A stretch of DNA of 64,000 nucleotides, taken from SB15 sp964639245. GTDB taxonomy: Bacteria; Chloroflexota; Anaerolineae; Aggregatilineales; J027. Both the position numbers and the translations under genes were made by a program. Positions 34,276 through 42,485 of the stretch are shown piece by piece. The notes below the pieces were generated by a model. The model did not search any database. It was not told where the DNA came from and saw nothing but the letters and a program-made list of their open reading frames with translations. The stretch lies in contig CAZXCU010000011.1 of assembly GCA_964639245.1 (NCBI GenBank), forward strand, positions 129,822 to 193,821. Direction: 5' to 3'. Positions within the stretch are counted from its first letter, which is position 1; each line of letters starts with the position of its first letter.

Positions 34276-35853
34276 ATGTGCCTTGTGCCTTACCAATTCA
34301 ATGGCAACCGCCGTCATAGCCATCAATTCGGGGTGGGTTGGTCTCGTTGGGGCGCATACAACCCCAATTCCCTGACCGAACCTTGGCTGAATGCAATTCC
34401 CGGCGGGTTGGCATGGTTGGCATTGGTTTTGGTGCTGGTCGGCGCGGTGAAAGCCCCCACCCTCATGTTAGTCGGGGCAATTGTCCTGAGTTTTTACACG
34501 ACCACGCGGTTTGCCTTTGCGGGGGTGGCACTGGTCAAGGGGCTACGGCATGTCCAAGAATGGGAACATAAAGACTGGCACGCGGAATATGAACGGCTGA
34601 AAACCCGCGCCAGTTTGCCACTCGAAAAAGTTCATCATCTGGTCATTATCCCCAATTACAAAGAAGAACCCGAAACCCTTTGTCGCACGCTCGACCGACT
34701 GGCAGAACAATCGGTTGCCCGTACCAACATGACTATTATGTTGGCGATGGAGTCTGGCGAGGAAAATTCTGGTGAAAAAGGCGAACTTCTGCGGCAGCAA
34801 TATGAACATTTATTCACCCATTTTTTTGTAGCGGTACACCCCAAAGGAATTCATCAGGAAATGCAGTGTAAATCTGCGAATGAAGCGTGGGCTGCCCGTC
34901 TGGCTAAAAAACTCCTGACCGAAGAATTTGGTTATCCAATCGCCCACATTGTCGTTACCACGATGGATGCGGACTCTCTGTGGCATCCCCGTCATATGGA
35001 AGCGCTCGGCGTATTGTTTGCGACCAATGAAGACCGTCATAAAACCTTCTGGCAAGCCCCCATTCGCTATCATAGCAACGTGTGGGACATTAACCCGATG
35101 ATGCGCCTGCTGCATGGCTACTCCACCGCGTGGGAACTGGCCTATCTTGCTGCCCCTTGGTGGCCTGCCTTGCCGATGTCGTCCTATTCGCTGAGTCTCA
35201 AATTGCTGGATTCGGCGGGATACTGGGATGCTGATGTGATTGCCGATGAATGGCATATGTACATCAAAGCCTATTTTCATCGGGACGGCGATTTATATTT
35301 GCAACCGATTTTTTTACCCTTTTTAGCCAATGCAACGGGGGGCAAAAATCTTTTGGATGCGATTCGCCAGCGCTATAACCAGACCTTACGCCATGCGTGG
35401 GGGGCAAAAGAAATCGGGTATACCATCGCCATGATGCAGGAACACCCGCAGGTCAACCGATGGAAAAGCCTCAATTTGTTGGTGCGGGTAGCTCATGATA
35501 ATTTGTTAGGGGGGGCAGGCTCGGTGATCATTACGCTGGGAACGCAACTCCCCGCCCTGTTGCACCCTTCAATGGTCAGTGAATGGGCTAAAACGCCAAT
35601 TTTCCTGTTGCTGCAACTTTCTTTTACCATGGTTGCCCTGCTCACCTTTTTTGTCTGGCTGGTCGATGTCCGCACCCGTCCATCCAGACCTTCTCCCATG
35701 ACTCGCCAAGAGCGCTTTTTCGCTTTGATTAGTATTCCGTCCCTCACCTTGTTAACGCTCATTTGTGTGGCGATTCCGGTGTTGCATTCACAAACGCGGC
35801 TGATGTTCAGTATGCCGCTGCAATTCCGCGTAACCCGCAAGATTTTTAAATAG
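34276..35853 (+). CDS. membrane-bound family 2 glycosyltransferase
   Basis: About 525 residues. Two N-terminal membrane helices (LAWLALVLVLVGA, MLVGAIVLSFY) are followed by a GT2 catalytic domain: VIIPNYKEEPETL, the metal-binding VVTTMDADSLW (DxD), VIADEWHMYIK and RYNQTLRHAWGAKE (a Q/RxxRW-like motif). Three or more membrane helices end the protein. It is likely processive or membrane-coupled sugar transfer to an envelope polymer or lipid. The start is ambiguous: ATG 34276, GTG 34285 (GAAGGA eight bases upstream) or GTG 34237. Confidence 0.86.
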   Translation: MCLVPYQFNGNRRHSHQFGVGWSRWGAYNPNSLTEPWLNAIPGGLAWLALVLVLVGAVKAPTLMLVGAIVLSFYTTTRFAFAGVALVKGLRHVQEWEHKDWHAEYERLKTRASLPLEKVHHLVIIPNYKEEPETLCRTLDRLAEQSVARTNMTIMLAMESGEENSGEKGELLRQQYEHLFTHFFVAVHPKGIHQEMQCKSANEAWAARLAKKLLTEEFGYPIAHIVVTTMDADSLWHPRHMEALGVLFATNEDRHKTFWQAPIRYHSNVWDINPMMRLLHGYSTAWELAYLAAPWWPALPMSSYSLSLKLLDSAGYWDADVIADEWHMYIKAYFHRDGDLYLQPIFLPFLANATGGKNLLDAIRQRYNQTLRHAWGAKEIGYTIAMMQEHPQVNRWKSLNLLVRVAHDNLLGGAGSVIITLGTQLPALLHPSMVSEWAKTPIFLLLQLSFTMVALLTFFVWLVDVRTRPSRPSPMTRQERFFALISIPSLTLLTLICVAIPVLHSQTRLMFSMPLQFRVTRKIFK

Positions 35854-35939
35854 CATCGTTTCTTCGTTTTTCCGTACTGAATTTTTATCTGGTTAAAAGT
35901 TGGGTACACTGGAGACATTCAGCCGATGAAAGACTCACC

Positions 35940-38351
35940 ATGCGTGTCACCATTCCAACCCATTTTAAGCTGGCACAGACCGCCCCTTTTATTCAATTTG
36001 ACGGGCAAAATCAAGAAAAATTTTTGATCCACATTCTCGAAGAAGATATTGTCAGAGTTCAATTTCTGCCAGAGGGCGCATCCCGCATAGACCGTACATG
36101 GATGGTGGTGGGCAAAGACGGCGATGTGCCGCGTGAAGGGCGTTTGCGAGGGGATGTCTCGCCGTTTACCAATCCTGCCTATGAATTTCAATCCGATGAC
36201 CAGTCGTTTTTACTGAAAACGAAAAACTTACAACTCACAACTCATTTTGAAAATTTGGCGCTCCATTGGCAGGATGCAAGCGGACGCGAATTTGCCTCCG
36301 ATTTGCTTACCCGACCTTATCCCTATGACAAAGCGGGCAAAGCGGTTTTTCACTACATGGCACAGCGTTCGGATGAATATTATTACGGGTTCGGGGAACG
36401 TTCGGGCGGATTGGTGAAAAATGGGCGACGTTTACGGATGATGAATGTTGACGCGATGGCCTACAACGCTGAAACCAGCGACCCCCTCTATAAACACTAC
36501 CCCTTTTATATGACCTATATTCCTTCTCTCAAAATTGCTTACGGCCTTTTTTATGATAATTTTTCGACCAGTGTTTTTGATATGGGTAGCGAAATTGATG
36601 CCTTTCATGGCTATTACCGTTATTACCAAGCCGATGATGGCGATATTGATTATTATTTGATTTATGGCCCGACCATTCCTGATGTAATGCAAAAATTCCT
36701 GAAACTGACCGGTAAAATGCACCTGCCACCACGCTGGTCATTGGGCTATCTCGCTTCCACCATGAGTTATACCGAAGCCGCAAACGCCCAAGAACAACTT
36801 GAAAATTTCATCACGCTTTGCCAGCAGCATGACATTCCCTGCGATATGTTTCATCTATCCTCTGGCTATTCGACGGACGCACGGGGGACTCGGAAAGTAT
36901 TTACGTGGAATCTCAACAAAGTGCCAGACCCCAAAGCCATGAGCGAAAAATTTCACGCGGCGGGGATTCACCTCACCGCGAATGTGAAACCCTATTTTTT
37001 GCAATCACATCCCTTATATCCTGAAATTCTCCAGATGCAGGCCGGAATTCAGGTAGCAGAAACCGACGAACCTGAAATTGGACGATTCTGGAGTGGGGGA
37101 GAATTTGAAAGCGGGTTGGGCGCGTATTTTGATTTTACCAATCCTGTCGCCTATGAATGGTGGCAGCAAAAACTGAAAACCATGCTGTTGGAGTATGGCA
37201 TTGATGGCATCTGGAATGACAACAATGAATTTCAAATCTGGGATGATGCCGCACGGGGCAATGGATTTGGCAAAACACTGCCTATTGGAGTCAGTCGTCC
37301 GATTCAGACATTGCTGATGGTGCGAGCTTCGTTTGAAATACAGCAAAAATACAAGCCGAACGAACGCCCGTTTGTCCTTTCGCGGGCGGGTTGTCCCGGT
37401 TTGCAGCGTTATGCCCAGAGTTGGTCTGGCGATAACAAAACCAACTGGCACAGCCTGAAATACAATATTCCAATGGGCTTGGGGATGAGTCTTTCCGGCT
37501 TTTTTAACACCGGGCATGATGTGGGTGGATTCGCAGGGGCAAAACCGAGTCCTGAATTGTTTATCCGATGGCTGCAAAATGGAATTTTCCACCCGCGTTT
37601 CACGATTCATTCGTGGAATGAGGACAAAAGCGTGAATGAACCGTGGATGTATCCTGAGATTTTGCCGTTGGTGCGGGAAATTATCCAATTTCGCTATCGC
37701 CTGATTCCGTATTTGTATACGCTGATGTTTGAAGCGGCGCGAAAAAGTATCCCGATTATCCGCCCACTGGTTTATCAATTTCCCGATGATGAAAACTGTC
37801 TGACATCCTCTTTTGATTTTATGCTGGGCGAATCGCTGCTGGTCGCTTCGGTGTATGAGGAAGGTGCAACCACTCGCCAGGTATATCTGCCCACCAAAAC
37901 CGATTGGTGCGATTTTCATACGGGCAAATGGCACGATGGCGGTCAAACCATCAGCGTGGATGCTCCGCTAGAGCGTATTCCGTTGTTTGTTCCCGCCGGC
38001 GGGATGATTCCCATGGGCAAACCGATGCGCTTTGTGGGAGAAAAAGCCGACGATACCCGTGAAATTCTCTATTTTCCGCGTCAGGGACGCTCTGAATTAA
38101 CCTTGATTGAGGATGATGGCATCAGTTTAGGCTATCAACAGGGCGAATTCACGGAAGTAAAGATTACCGCTTTTGCAAGCAAAACCGAGCTTAAACTTGA
38201 GATTCAGACGACAGGTCACTATGCTCTGCCTTATGACCATCTCGTTTTTATTTTGCCTGTGGGGGAAAAACGTCCTGTTCAAAGTCCGCATGTACTGTCT
38301 TCTGGCATAGATATTCAGGGGCGACAGGTGGTTTTGGTCAAAATGCCTTAA
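35940..38351 (+). CDS. glycoside hydrolase family 31 alpha-glycosidase
   Basis: An 803-residue GH31 enzyme without signal peptide, so intracellular. The N-terminal beta-sandwich precedes the (beta/alpha)8 barrel; the catalytic nucleophile is Asp427 in IWNDNNE and the acid/base is Asp527 in GHDVGGFAG. It ends with a beta domain including PLFVPAGGMIPMG. It should retain stereochemistry while releasing alpha-linked sugar. The sulfoquinovosidase-type motif region was looked for and not recognised, so ordinary alpha-gluco- or xylosidase activity is likely. It precedes the isomerase/ABC/transaldolase operon and probably feeds it. Confidence 0.92.
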   Translation: MRVTIPTHFKLAQTAPFIQFDGQNQEKFLIHILEEDIVRVQFLPEGASRIDRTWMVVGKDGDVPREGRLRGDVSPFTNPAYEFQSDDQSFLLKTKNLQLTTHFENLALHWQDASGREFASDLLTRPYPYDKAGKAVFHYMAQRSDEYYYGFGERSGGLVKNGRRLRMMNVDAMAYNAETSDPLYKHYPFYMTYIPSLKIAYGLFYDNFSTSVFDMGSEIDAFHGYYRYYQADDGDIDYYLIYGPTIPDVMQKFLKLTGKMHLPPRWSLGYLASTMSYTEAANAQEQLENFITLCQQHDIPCDMFHLSSGYSTDARGTRKVFTWNLNKVPDPKAMSEKFHAAGIHLTANVKPYFLQSHPLYPEILQMQAGIQVAETDEPEIGRFWSGGEFESGLGAYFDFTNPVAYEWWQQKLKTMLLEYGIDGIWNDNNEFQIWDDAARGNGFGKTLPIGVSRPIQTLLMVRASFEIQQKYKPNERPFVLSRAGCPGLQRYAQSWSGDNKTNWHSLKYNIPMGLGMSLSGFFNTGHDVGGFAGAKPSPELFIRWLQNGIFHPRFTIHSWNEDKSVNEPWMYPEILPLVREIIQFRYRLIPYLYTLMFEAARKSIPIIRPLVYQFPDDENCLTSSFDFMLGESLLVASVYEEGATTRQVYLPTKTDWCDFHTGKWHDGGQTISVDAPLERIPLFVPAGGMIPMGKPMRFVGEKADDTREILYFPRQGRSELTLIEDDGISLGYQQGEFTEVKITAFASKTELKLEIQTTGHYALPYDHLVFILPVGEKRPVQSPHVLSSGIDIQGRQVVLVKMP

Positions 38352-38378
38352 AATATTGCCATTTTATTTGGAATTTCT

Positions 38379-38405
38379 TGACAAAGGGTTTGGGCGCGTT
38401 ATAAT
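38379..38405 (+). promoter_or_regulatory. promoter for the sugar-catabolic operon
   Basis: A perfect TTGACA at 38379-38384 and perfect TATAAT at 38400-38405 are separated by 15 bases, shorter than the ideal 17. It is the best promoter match in the window and precedes the palindrome and the isomerase gene. Confidence 0.6.
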
Positions 38406-38459
38406 TTCTTTCAAATAGCGTTTTTTAATATGATTTAAAGAGTATTTCTTAAAAATTAC

Positions 38460-38485
38460 GCAGCCTGTTGCGGGCTGCATTTTTT
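38460..38485 (+). terminator. Rho-independent terminator or leader attenuator
   Basis: GCAGCC (38460-38465) and GGCTGC (38473-38478) form a 6-bp stem with a 7-base loop, followed by ATTTTTT. It lies downstream of the TTGACA/TATAAT promoter and upstream of the operon's first gene. It may end GH31 transcripts and also act as a leader attenuator. Confidence 0.6.
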
Positions 38486-38492
38486 AACCTAA

Positions 38493-38514
38493 TTTAGTTA
38501 AGCGCTTAACTAAA
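38493..38514. promoter_or_regulatory. perfect 22-bp palindromic operator, LacI-family type
   Basis: Two 11-base arms, TTTAGTTAAGC and GCTTAACTAAA, form an uninterrupted palindrome with a central CG, the layout of LacI-family operators. It ends right where the ribosome site AGAGGA begins, nine bases before the ATG at 38523. No LacI gene is in the window. Repressor identity is inferred. Confidence 0.7.
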
Positions 38515-38522
38515 GAGGATTT

Positions 38523-39869
38523 ATGCAAGAAATTTCTATTGGTTTTGTTCCTATTGCCCGGCCTACCTTTGATACAGAATTTGCGCGTCAGATGACACAG
38601 CAGGCCAAAGCCCGGTTAGAAGCAGCTGGGTTCAGCCTGATTGCCTCCCCCGATTTGGTAATGAGCATCCAAGAGGCTGAAAGTGCAGCCCAAACACTCA
38701 ACCAAGAATCGCCCGATTTATTGATTGTTTTCCAGGCCAGTTTTGCTGACAGTACCATGATGATGAAATTGGCAGAGGGGAGCGATGCACCGCTTTTGCT
38801 ATGGGCTGTTCCCGAAGCTCGGACAGGGGGACGCTTGCGGTTAAATTCTCTGTGTGGAATCAATCTGGCGGCTCATGCGCTGACTCGCGCTGGATATGCT
38901 TATGATTATGTGTATGCGCTGCCCGAAGATGACACCGCGATCGAAAAAATTACGGCGGTTGCCCGTGCCGTGTATGTCGTACGAAATTTAGAAGTTACCC
39001 GCATCGGACGCTTGGGCGAAAATCCTGATGGGTTTGAAACCTGCATTCCCAATTATGCGTTGCTGTCTGAACAGTTAGGCGTAGAAATTATCCAGATTGG
39101 TCTGTCAGAATTTTTTGAGCAGGTTCGGGAACGCCGCGACTCACCGCAAGCACTCACCGATATTACAACCGAACTTCGGCAAACCCTGACTAATTTTGAC
39201 GAACTTGACCCCATTCCAACAAGCGGCACATTGGCTGCTTATACCGTGCTGCGCGATTTGAGCCAAAAAGAAGCGCTGGATGCCTTTGCGGTGCGCTGCT
39301 GGCCTGAATTTTTTACGGAATTGGGCTGTGCGGCATGTGGGGCGGTGTCCCTGCTCAACCGCGATATGACCCCCGGCGGATGTGAAGCGGATGTGAACGG
39401 CATTTTGAGTCACCTCATTTTGCAGTGGATCAGCAACGAACCCGCTTTTAACAGTGACATCGTGGATTTTAATATCGCGGAAAATACGGCTGTGTTGTGG
39501 CACTGCGGGCAAGCGCCCTTGGGTATGGCTGACCCCGCCAGCCCGATTCGCGGTACAATTCATTCTAATCGGAAGCTGCCCCTGCTGATGGAATTTACCT
39601 TAAAACCGGGGCGTGTGACCTTAGCCCGGTTGCATGAAAAAAATGACCGGTTTCACTTGGTCATCGGGCAGGGCGAAATAATCGCTGCCCCACCGAGTTT
39701 TTCTGGCACATCGGGCGTGATTCGATTTGACCAATCCGCTCAAAAGGTGTTAGATACATTAATATATGAAGGTTTAGAGCATCATATTGCGCTGGCCTAC
39801 GGAAACCATGTCAAAGCGCTTGAGGCGCTGGCTCGCCAGCTAGATTTACCAATTATCTATTTGTCGTAG
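38523..39869 (+). CDS. L-fucose/L-arabinose isomerase-like sugar isomerase
   Basis: A 448-residue cytosolic protein with the layout of the fucose/arabinose isomerase superfamily: an N-terminal Rossmann-like half (GFVPIARPTFD, PDLLIVFQASFAD) and a C-terminal half with the acidic/metal segment AACGAVSLLNRDMTPGGCEADV and later VLWHCGQAP. It should interconvert an aldose and a ketose. It is the first gene behind the palindromic operator and precedes the sugar ABC transporter and the transaldolase, so its ketose product is the likely transaldolase substrate. Exact substrate is inferred, possibly sulfoquinovose. Confidence 0.8.
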   Translation: MQEISIGFVPIARPTFDTEFARQMTQQAKARLEAAGFSLIASPDLVMSIQEAESAAQTLNQESPDLLIVFQASFADSTMMMKLAEGSDAPLLLWAVPEARTGGRLRLNSLCGINLAAHALTRAGYAYDYVYALPEDDTAIEKITAVARAVYVVRNLEVTRIGRLGENPDGFETCIPNYALLSEQLGVEIIQIGLSEFFEQVRERRDSPQALTDITTELRQTLTNFDELDPIPTSGTLAAYTVLRDLSQKEALDAFAVRCWPEFFTELGCAACGAVSLLNRDMTPGGCEADVNGILSHLILQWISNEPAFNSDIVDFNIAENTAVLWHCGQAPLGMADPASPIRGTIHSNRKLPLLMEFTLKPGRVTLARLHEKNDRFHLVIGQGEIIAAPPSFSGTSGVIRFDQSAQKVLDTLIYEGLEHHIALAYGNHVKALEALARQLDLPIIYLS

Positions 39870-39945
39870 GTAAAGGAGGATGCAGCCACGTTAAAACTTT
39901 CCCTTTTGCAGTGTTCGTATAGATTTTCTAGGAGAGTATTGACCC

Positions 39946-41250
39946 ATGAAAGTTCGTAATTTTATTGTTCTTACCCTGTTGATGGTCATGGCGTTGTCAG
40001 CGATGGGCCCGGTTCGCGCTCAGGATGATGTTGAACTTCGCATTTTGTGGTACAACGACGGTATCGAAGGCGAAGTCATGCGCGATTTGCTTGACCGCTA
40101 TCAAGAAGCCAACCCCGGCGTGACCGTTGTTCTGGATGAAGTACCGTTCGCCGATATTCACAATACCTTGCAAACCGCCGTTGAAGGTGGGGATGTCCCG
40201 GATATTGCCCGTATTACCCAAGTTCCGCGTTTCCGTGACTACTATCTCGACATCAGCCCCTTTGTTGCCGATGCTGAATATTGGACAAACAGCTTCTCGC
40301 CCTTCGTATTGGGTTCGATGCGTAAAGGCGAAGATGATGCGGGTGTATACGGTCTGCCGAATCAATTCACTGTTTCCGGCCCCTATGTCAATGTGACCTT
40401 GTTTGAACAAGCCGGTGTGGAATTGCCCGGTGAAGGCGCAACATGGGAAGATTGGACAGCCGCCGCCCAAGAAGTTGCTGAAACCACTGGCACTCCCTAT
40501 GCGATTGCGATTGACCGTTCCGCGCATCGTTTGTTTGGCCCGGCACTCTCGATGGGTGCGACTTTCTTCAATGAAGAAGGCAGCATCACCGTTGATAGCG
40601 AAGGCTTCCGCAGCGCTGCCCAGATGTTGATTGATTGGCACGCGAATGAAATTACCCCCACCGATGTCTGGGTCAGCTCCAGCGACCAGTACGCCGCCGC
40701 CCGTGATTATTTTGTGAATGGGCAGTTGGTTATGTACATGGCAGGCAGTTGGTTAGTCAATGGTTTGGTCAATGATATTGGCGATTCCTTCGACTGGGCA
40801 GCCGTGCCGAATCCGACAGGCGCGGGTGGCAGCACAGGGATGCCCGGTGGTGCCGCGATGGTTGCCTTAGCTGGTACAGAACACCCCGAAGCGGTGGCTG
40901 CCTTGCTGGATTGGTTGGCGCAGCCCGAACAAATGACCGAATGGTTTGCCCGCACGCTGTTCCTGCCGAGCCACCTCGCCCTGATTGAAGCGGGTGTCCC
41001 GTGGACAGGCAATGACCCCAGCGCCGAAGTCAGCCCCAAAGCGGTGGCTGCCTTGAATATCTTTACCGCCGAAGTTGGCAAACTGTCCGATGAATCCTAC
41101 CGTTTGCAATACAGCTTCCTGATTGACACGCTCAATCCGAACAGCCGTGACCGTCTGAGCCAAGTTTTGGCGGGCGAACTCACCCTGGATGAAGCGATTC
41201 AACGCATTCAAGAAGCGGTGGATGAAGCCTTTGCTGCTTCGCAACAGTAG
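39946..41250 (+). CDS. sugar ABC transporter substrate-binding protein (family 1)
   Basis: A 434-residue exported binding protein. The signal peptide ends near VRAQ with no lipobox. Family-1 features are LRILWYNDGIEGEVMRDLLDRY, NPGVTVVLDEVPF, VEGGDVPDIARI and YVNVTLFEQAGVELP. TAGGAGAG precedes the ATG. It delivers a sugar to the two permeases downstream. A strong hairpin with seven T follows, which would lift binding-protein mRNA above permease mRNA. Ligand is not provable; the enzymes around suggest a modified hexose or its glycoside. Confidence 0.92.
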   Translation: MKVRNFIVLTLLMVMALSAMGPVRAQDDVELRILWYNDGIEGEVMRDLLDRYQEANPGVTVVLDEVPFADIHNTLQTAVEGGDVPDIARITQVPRFRDYYLDISPFVADAEYWTNSFSPFVLGSMRKGEDDAGVYGLPNQFTVSGPYVNVTLFEQAGVELPGEGATWEDWTAAAQEVAETTGTPYAIAIDRSAHRLFGPALSMGATFFNEEGSITVDSEGFRSAAQMLIDWHANEITPTDVWVSSSDQYAAARDYFVNGQLVMYMAGSWLVNGLVNDIGDSFDWAAVPNPTGAGGSTGMPGGAAMVALAGTEHPEAVAALLDWLAQPEQMTEWFARTLFLPSHLALIEAGVPWTGNDPSAEVSPKAVAALNIFTAEVGKLSDESYRLQYSFLIDTLNPNSRDRLSQVLAGELTLDEAIQRIQEAVDEAFAASQQ

Positions 41251-41276
41251 GTCATGATTTAAATAAATGAATGAAC

Positions 41277-41318
41277 ACAGGCTGTTGGTGGCTGAACCTG
41301 CCTACAGCCTGTTTTTTT
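41277..41318 (+). terminator. intercistronic terminator between binding protein and permease
   Basis: ACAGGCTGT (41277-41285) and ACAGCCTGT (41304-41312) make a 9-bp stem with an 18-base loop, followed by TTTTTTT. Partial termination here is a common way to overproduce the binding protein. Confidence 0.8.
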
Positions 41319-41333
41319 AAGAGAGGATGAGAG

Positions 41334-42470
41334 ATGCGTACCATCCAACCCACCGCACCCCCCGCCAATCCGCTGCTTTTAGCCCGCGATACCCTGTTGT
41401 ATGAACTTGAACATCTGCTGCATCCTTTAAGCAAACGACACGGGTTGAGCAAGCTGTTCTATCTACTGCTGCTGCCCTTTTTGGCAGTGTATCATTTCTT
41501 TTTTCTGTTATTGTTGGCGGTTCTGAATATAGTAGATTTCATTTTTACGCCGATTCAGCGTGTGATTGGCACGAATCGGATGGCTTATTTTTTCATTCTG
41601 CCCAATATGCTTATTTTTAGCATTTTTGTCCTGCTGCCAATGGGACTTAATTTTTACATCGGATTTACCAGTGGGCAATCAATCCGCCCCGAAAATCGAG
41701 AGTGGGTTGGCACAGACAACCTTGAACGGTTGGTCGACTGTGACAATTTCACCGACCCGAATACCTGCCGTGAAGATTTTTTCTGGCACGGCGTGCGTAA
41801 TACGATTTTTTTCGTCAGTGTGCAGGTCATTTCGATGATTATTCTGGCCTTGTTCACGGCGCTGGCGTTAAACGGCAAAATCATCTTGCGCGGGTTTTTC
41901 CGCAGTGTCTTTTTCTATCCTGTGCTGCTTTCACCTGTCGTCGTGGCGCTCATCTGGAAATGGATGCTGGATTACGAAAGCGGGGTGATTAATTATTTTC
42001 TGGTCGAATTAGGGGTAGAGCGCACCAACTTTTTTGACAGCCGCACTTGGGCGCGATTCTGGGTGATTGTGGTATCGGATTGGGCGCAGATGGGCTTTTA
42101 TACGCTCATTTTGCTGGCTGGGTTACAGTCGATCCCCGCTTCGTTATATGAAGCCGCCGAAATGGACGGTGCAACCCCGATTTCCAAATTCCGTTTTGTG
42201 ACCTTGCCGTTGCTGATGCCCACCATGACGGTGGTGCTGGTGTTGGCCTTAATCCGTGCGGTACAAGTGTTTGACCAAGTATTTGTGTTGACAGGCGGTG
42301 GCCCCGGTACGGCAACCCTGTATATTGTGCAGTATATCTATCGTAACGGGTTTGGTATTACCCCCGCCCAATATGGGTTGGCGGCGGCGGCCTCGCTCAT
42401 GCTGGCTTCGGTGCTGTTGGTGCTAACACTGGGGCAGTTGTGGTTTTCTCGCAATGCAGAGTCGGCTTAA
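41334..42470 (+). CDS. sugar ABC transporter permease, MalF/UgpA type
   Basis: A 378-residue polytopic protein. An N-terminal extension with one or two extra hydrophobic helices (FYLLLLPFLAVYHFFFLLLLAVL) precedes the usual six-helix core, which starts at FFILPNMLIFSIFVLLP. The EAA loop that docks the ATPase is YEAAEMDGATPISKFRFVTLP. A loop between helices has two Cys (VDCDNF, NTCRED). It pairs with the MalG-type permease at 42486. The cognate ATPase is not in the window and is probably a shared MsmK/UgpC-type protein. Confidence 0.92.
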   Translation: MRTIQPTAPPANPLLLARDTLLYELEHLLHPLSKRHGLSKLFYLLLLPFLAVYHFFFLLLLAVLNIVDFIFTPIQRVIGTNRMAYFFILPNMLIFSIFVLLPMGLNFYIGFTSGQSIRPENREWVGTDNLERLVDCDNFTDPNTCREDFFWHGVRNTIFFVSVQVISMIILALFTALALNGKIILRGFFRSVFFYPVLLSPVVVALIWKWMLDYESGVINYFLVELGVERTNFFDSRTWARFWVIVVSDWAQMGFYTLILLAGLQSIPASLYEAAEMDGATPISKFRFVTLPLLMPTMTVVLVLALIRAVQVFDQVFVLTGGGPGTATLYIVQYIYRNGFGITPAQYGLAAAASLMLASVLLVLTLGQLWFSRNAESA

Positions 42471-42485
42471 AAAGGAGAATTTGAC

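Noticed and set aside
37014..37946. 310-codon open frame on the minus strand inside the GH31 gene
   Set aside because: The GH31 frame is fully conserved with both catalytic Asp motifs; the antisense product has no recognisable features.
35940..38351. GH31 gene as a classical sulfoquinovosidase
   Set aside because: The catalytic residues are there, but I do not see the sulfonate-binding Arg/Trp/Tyr pattern known for YihQ-type enzymes, so I kept a general alpha-glycosidase call.
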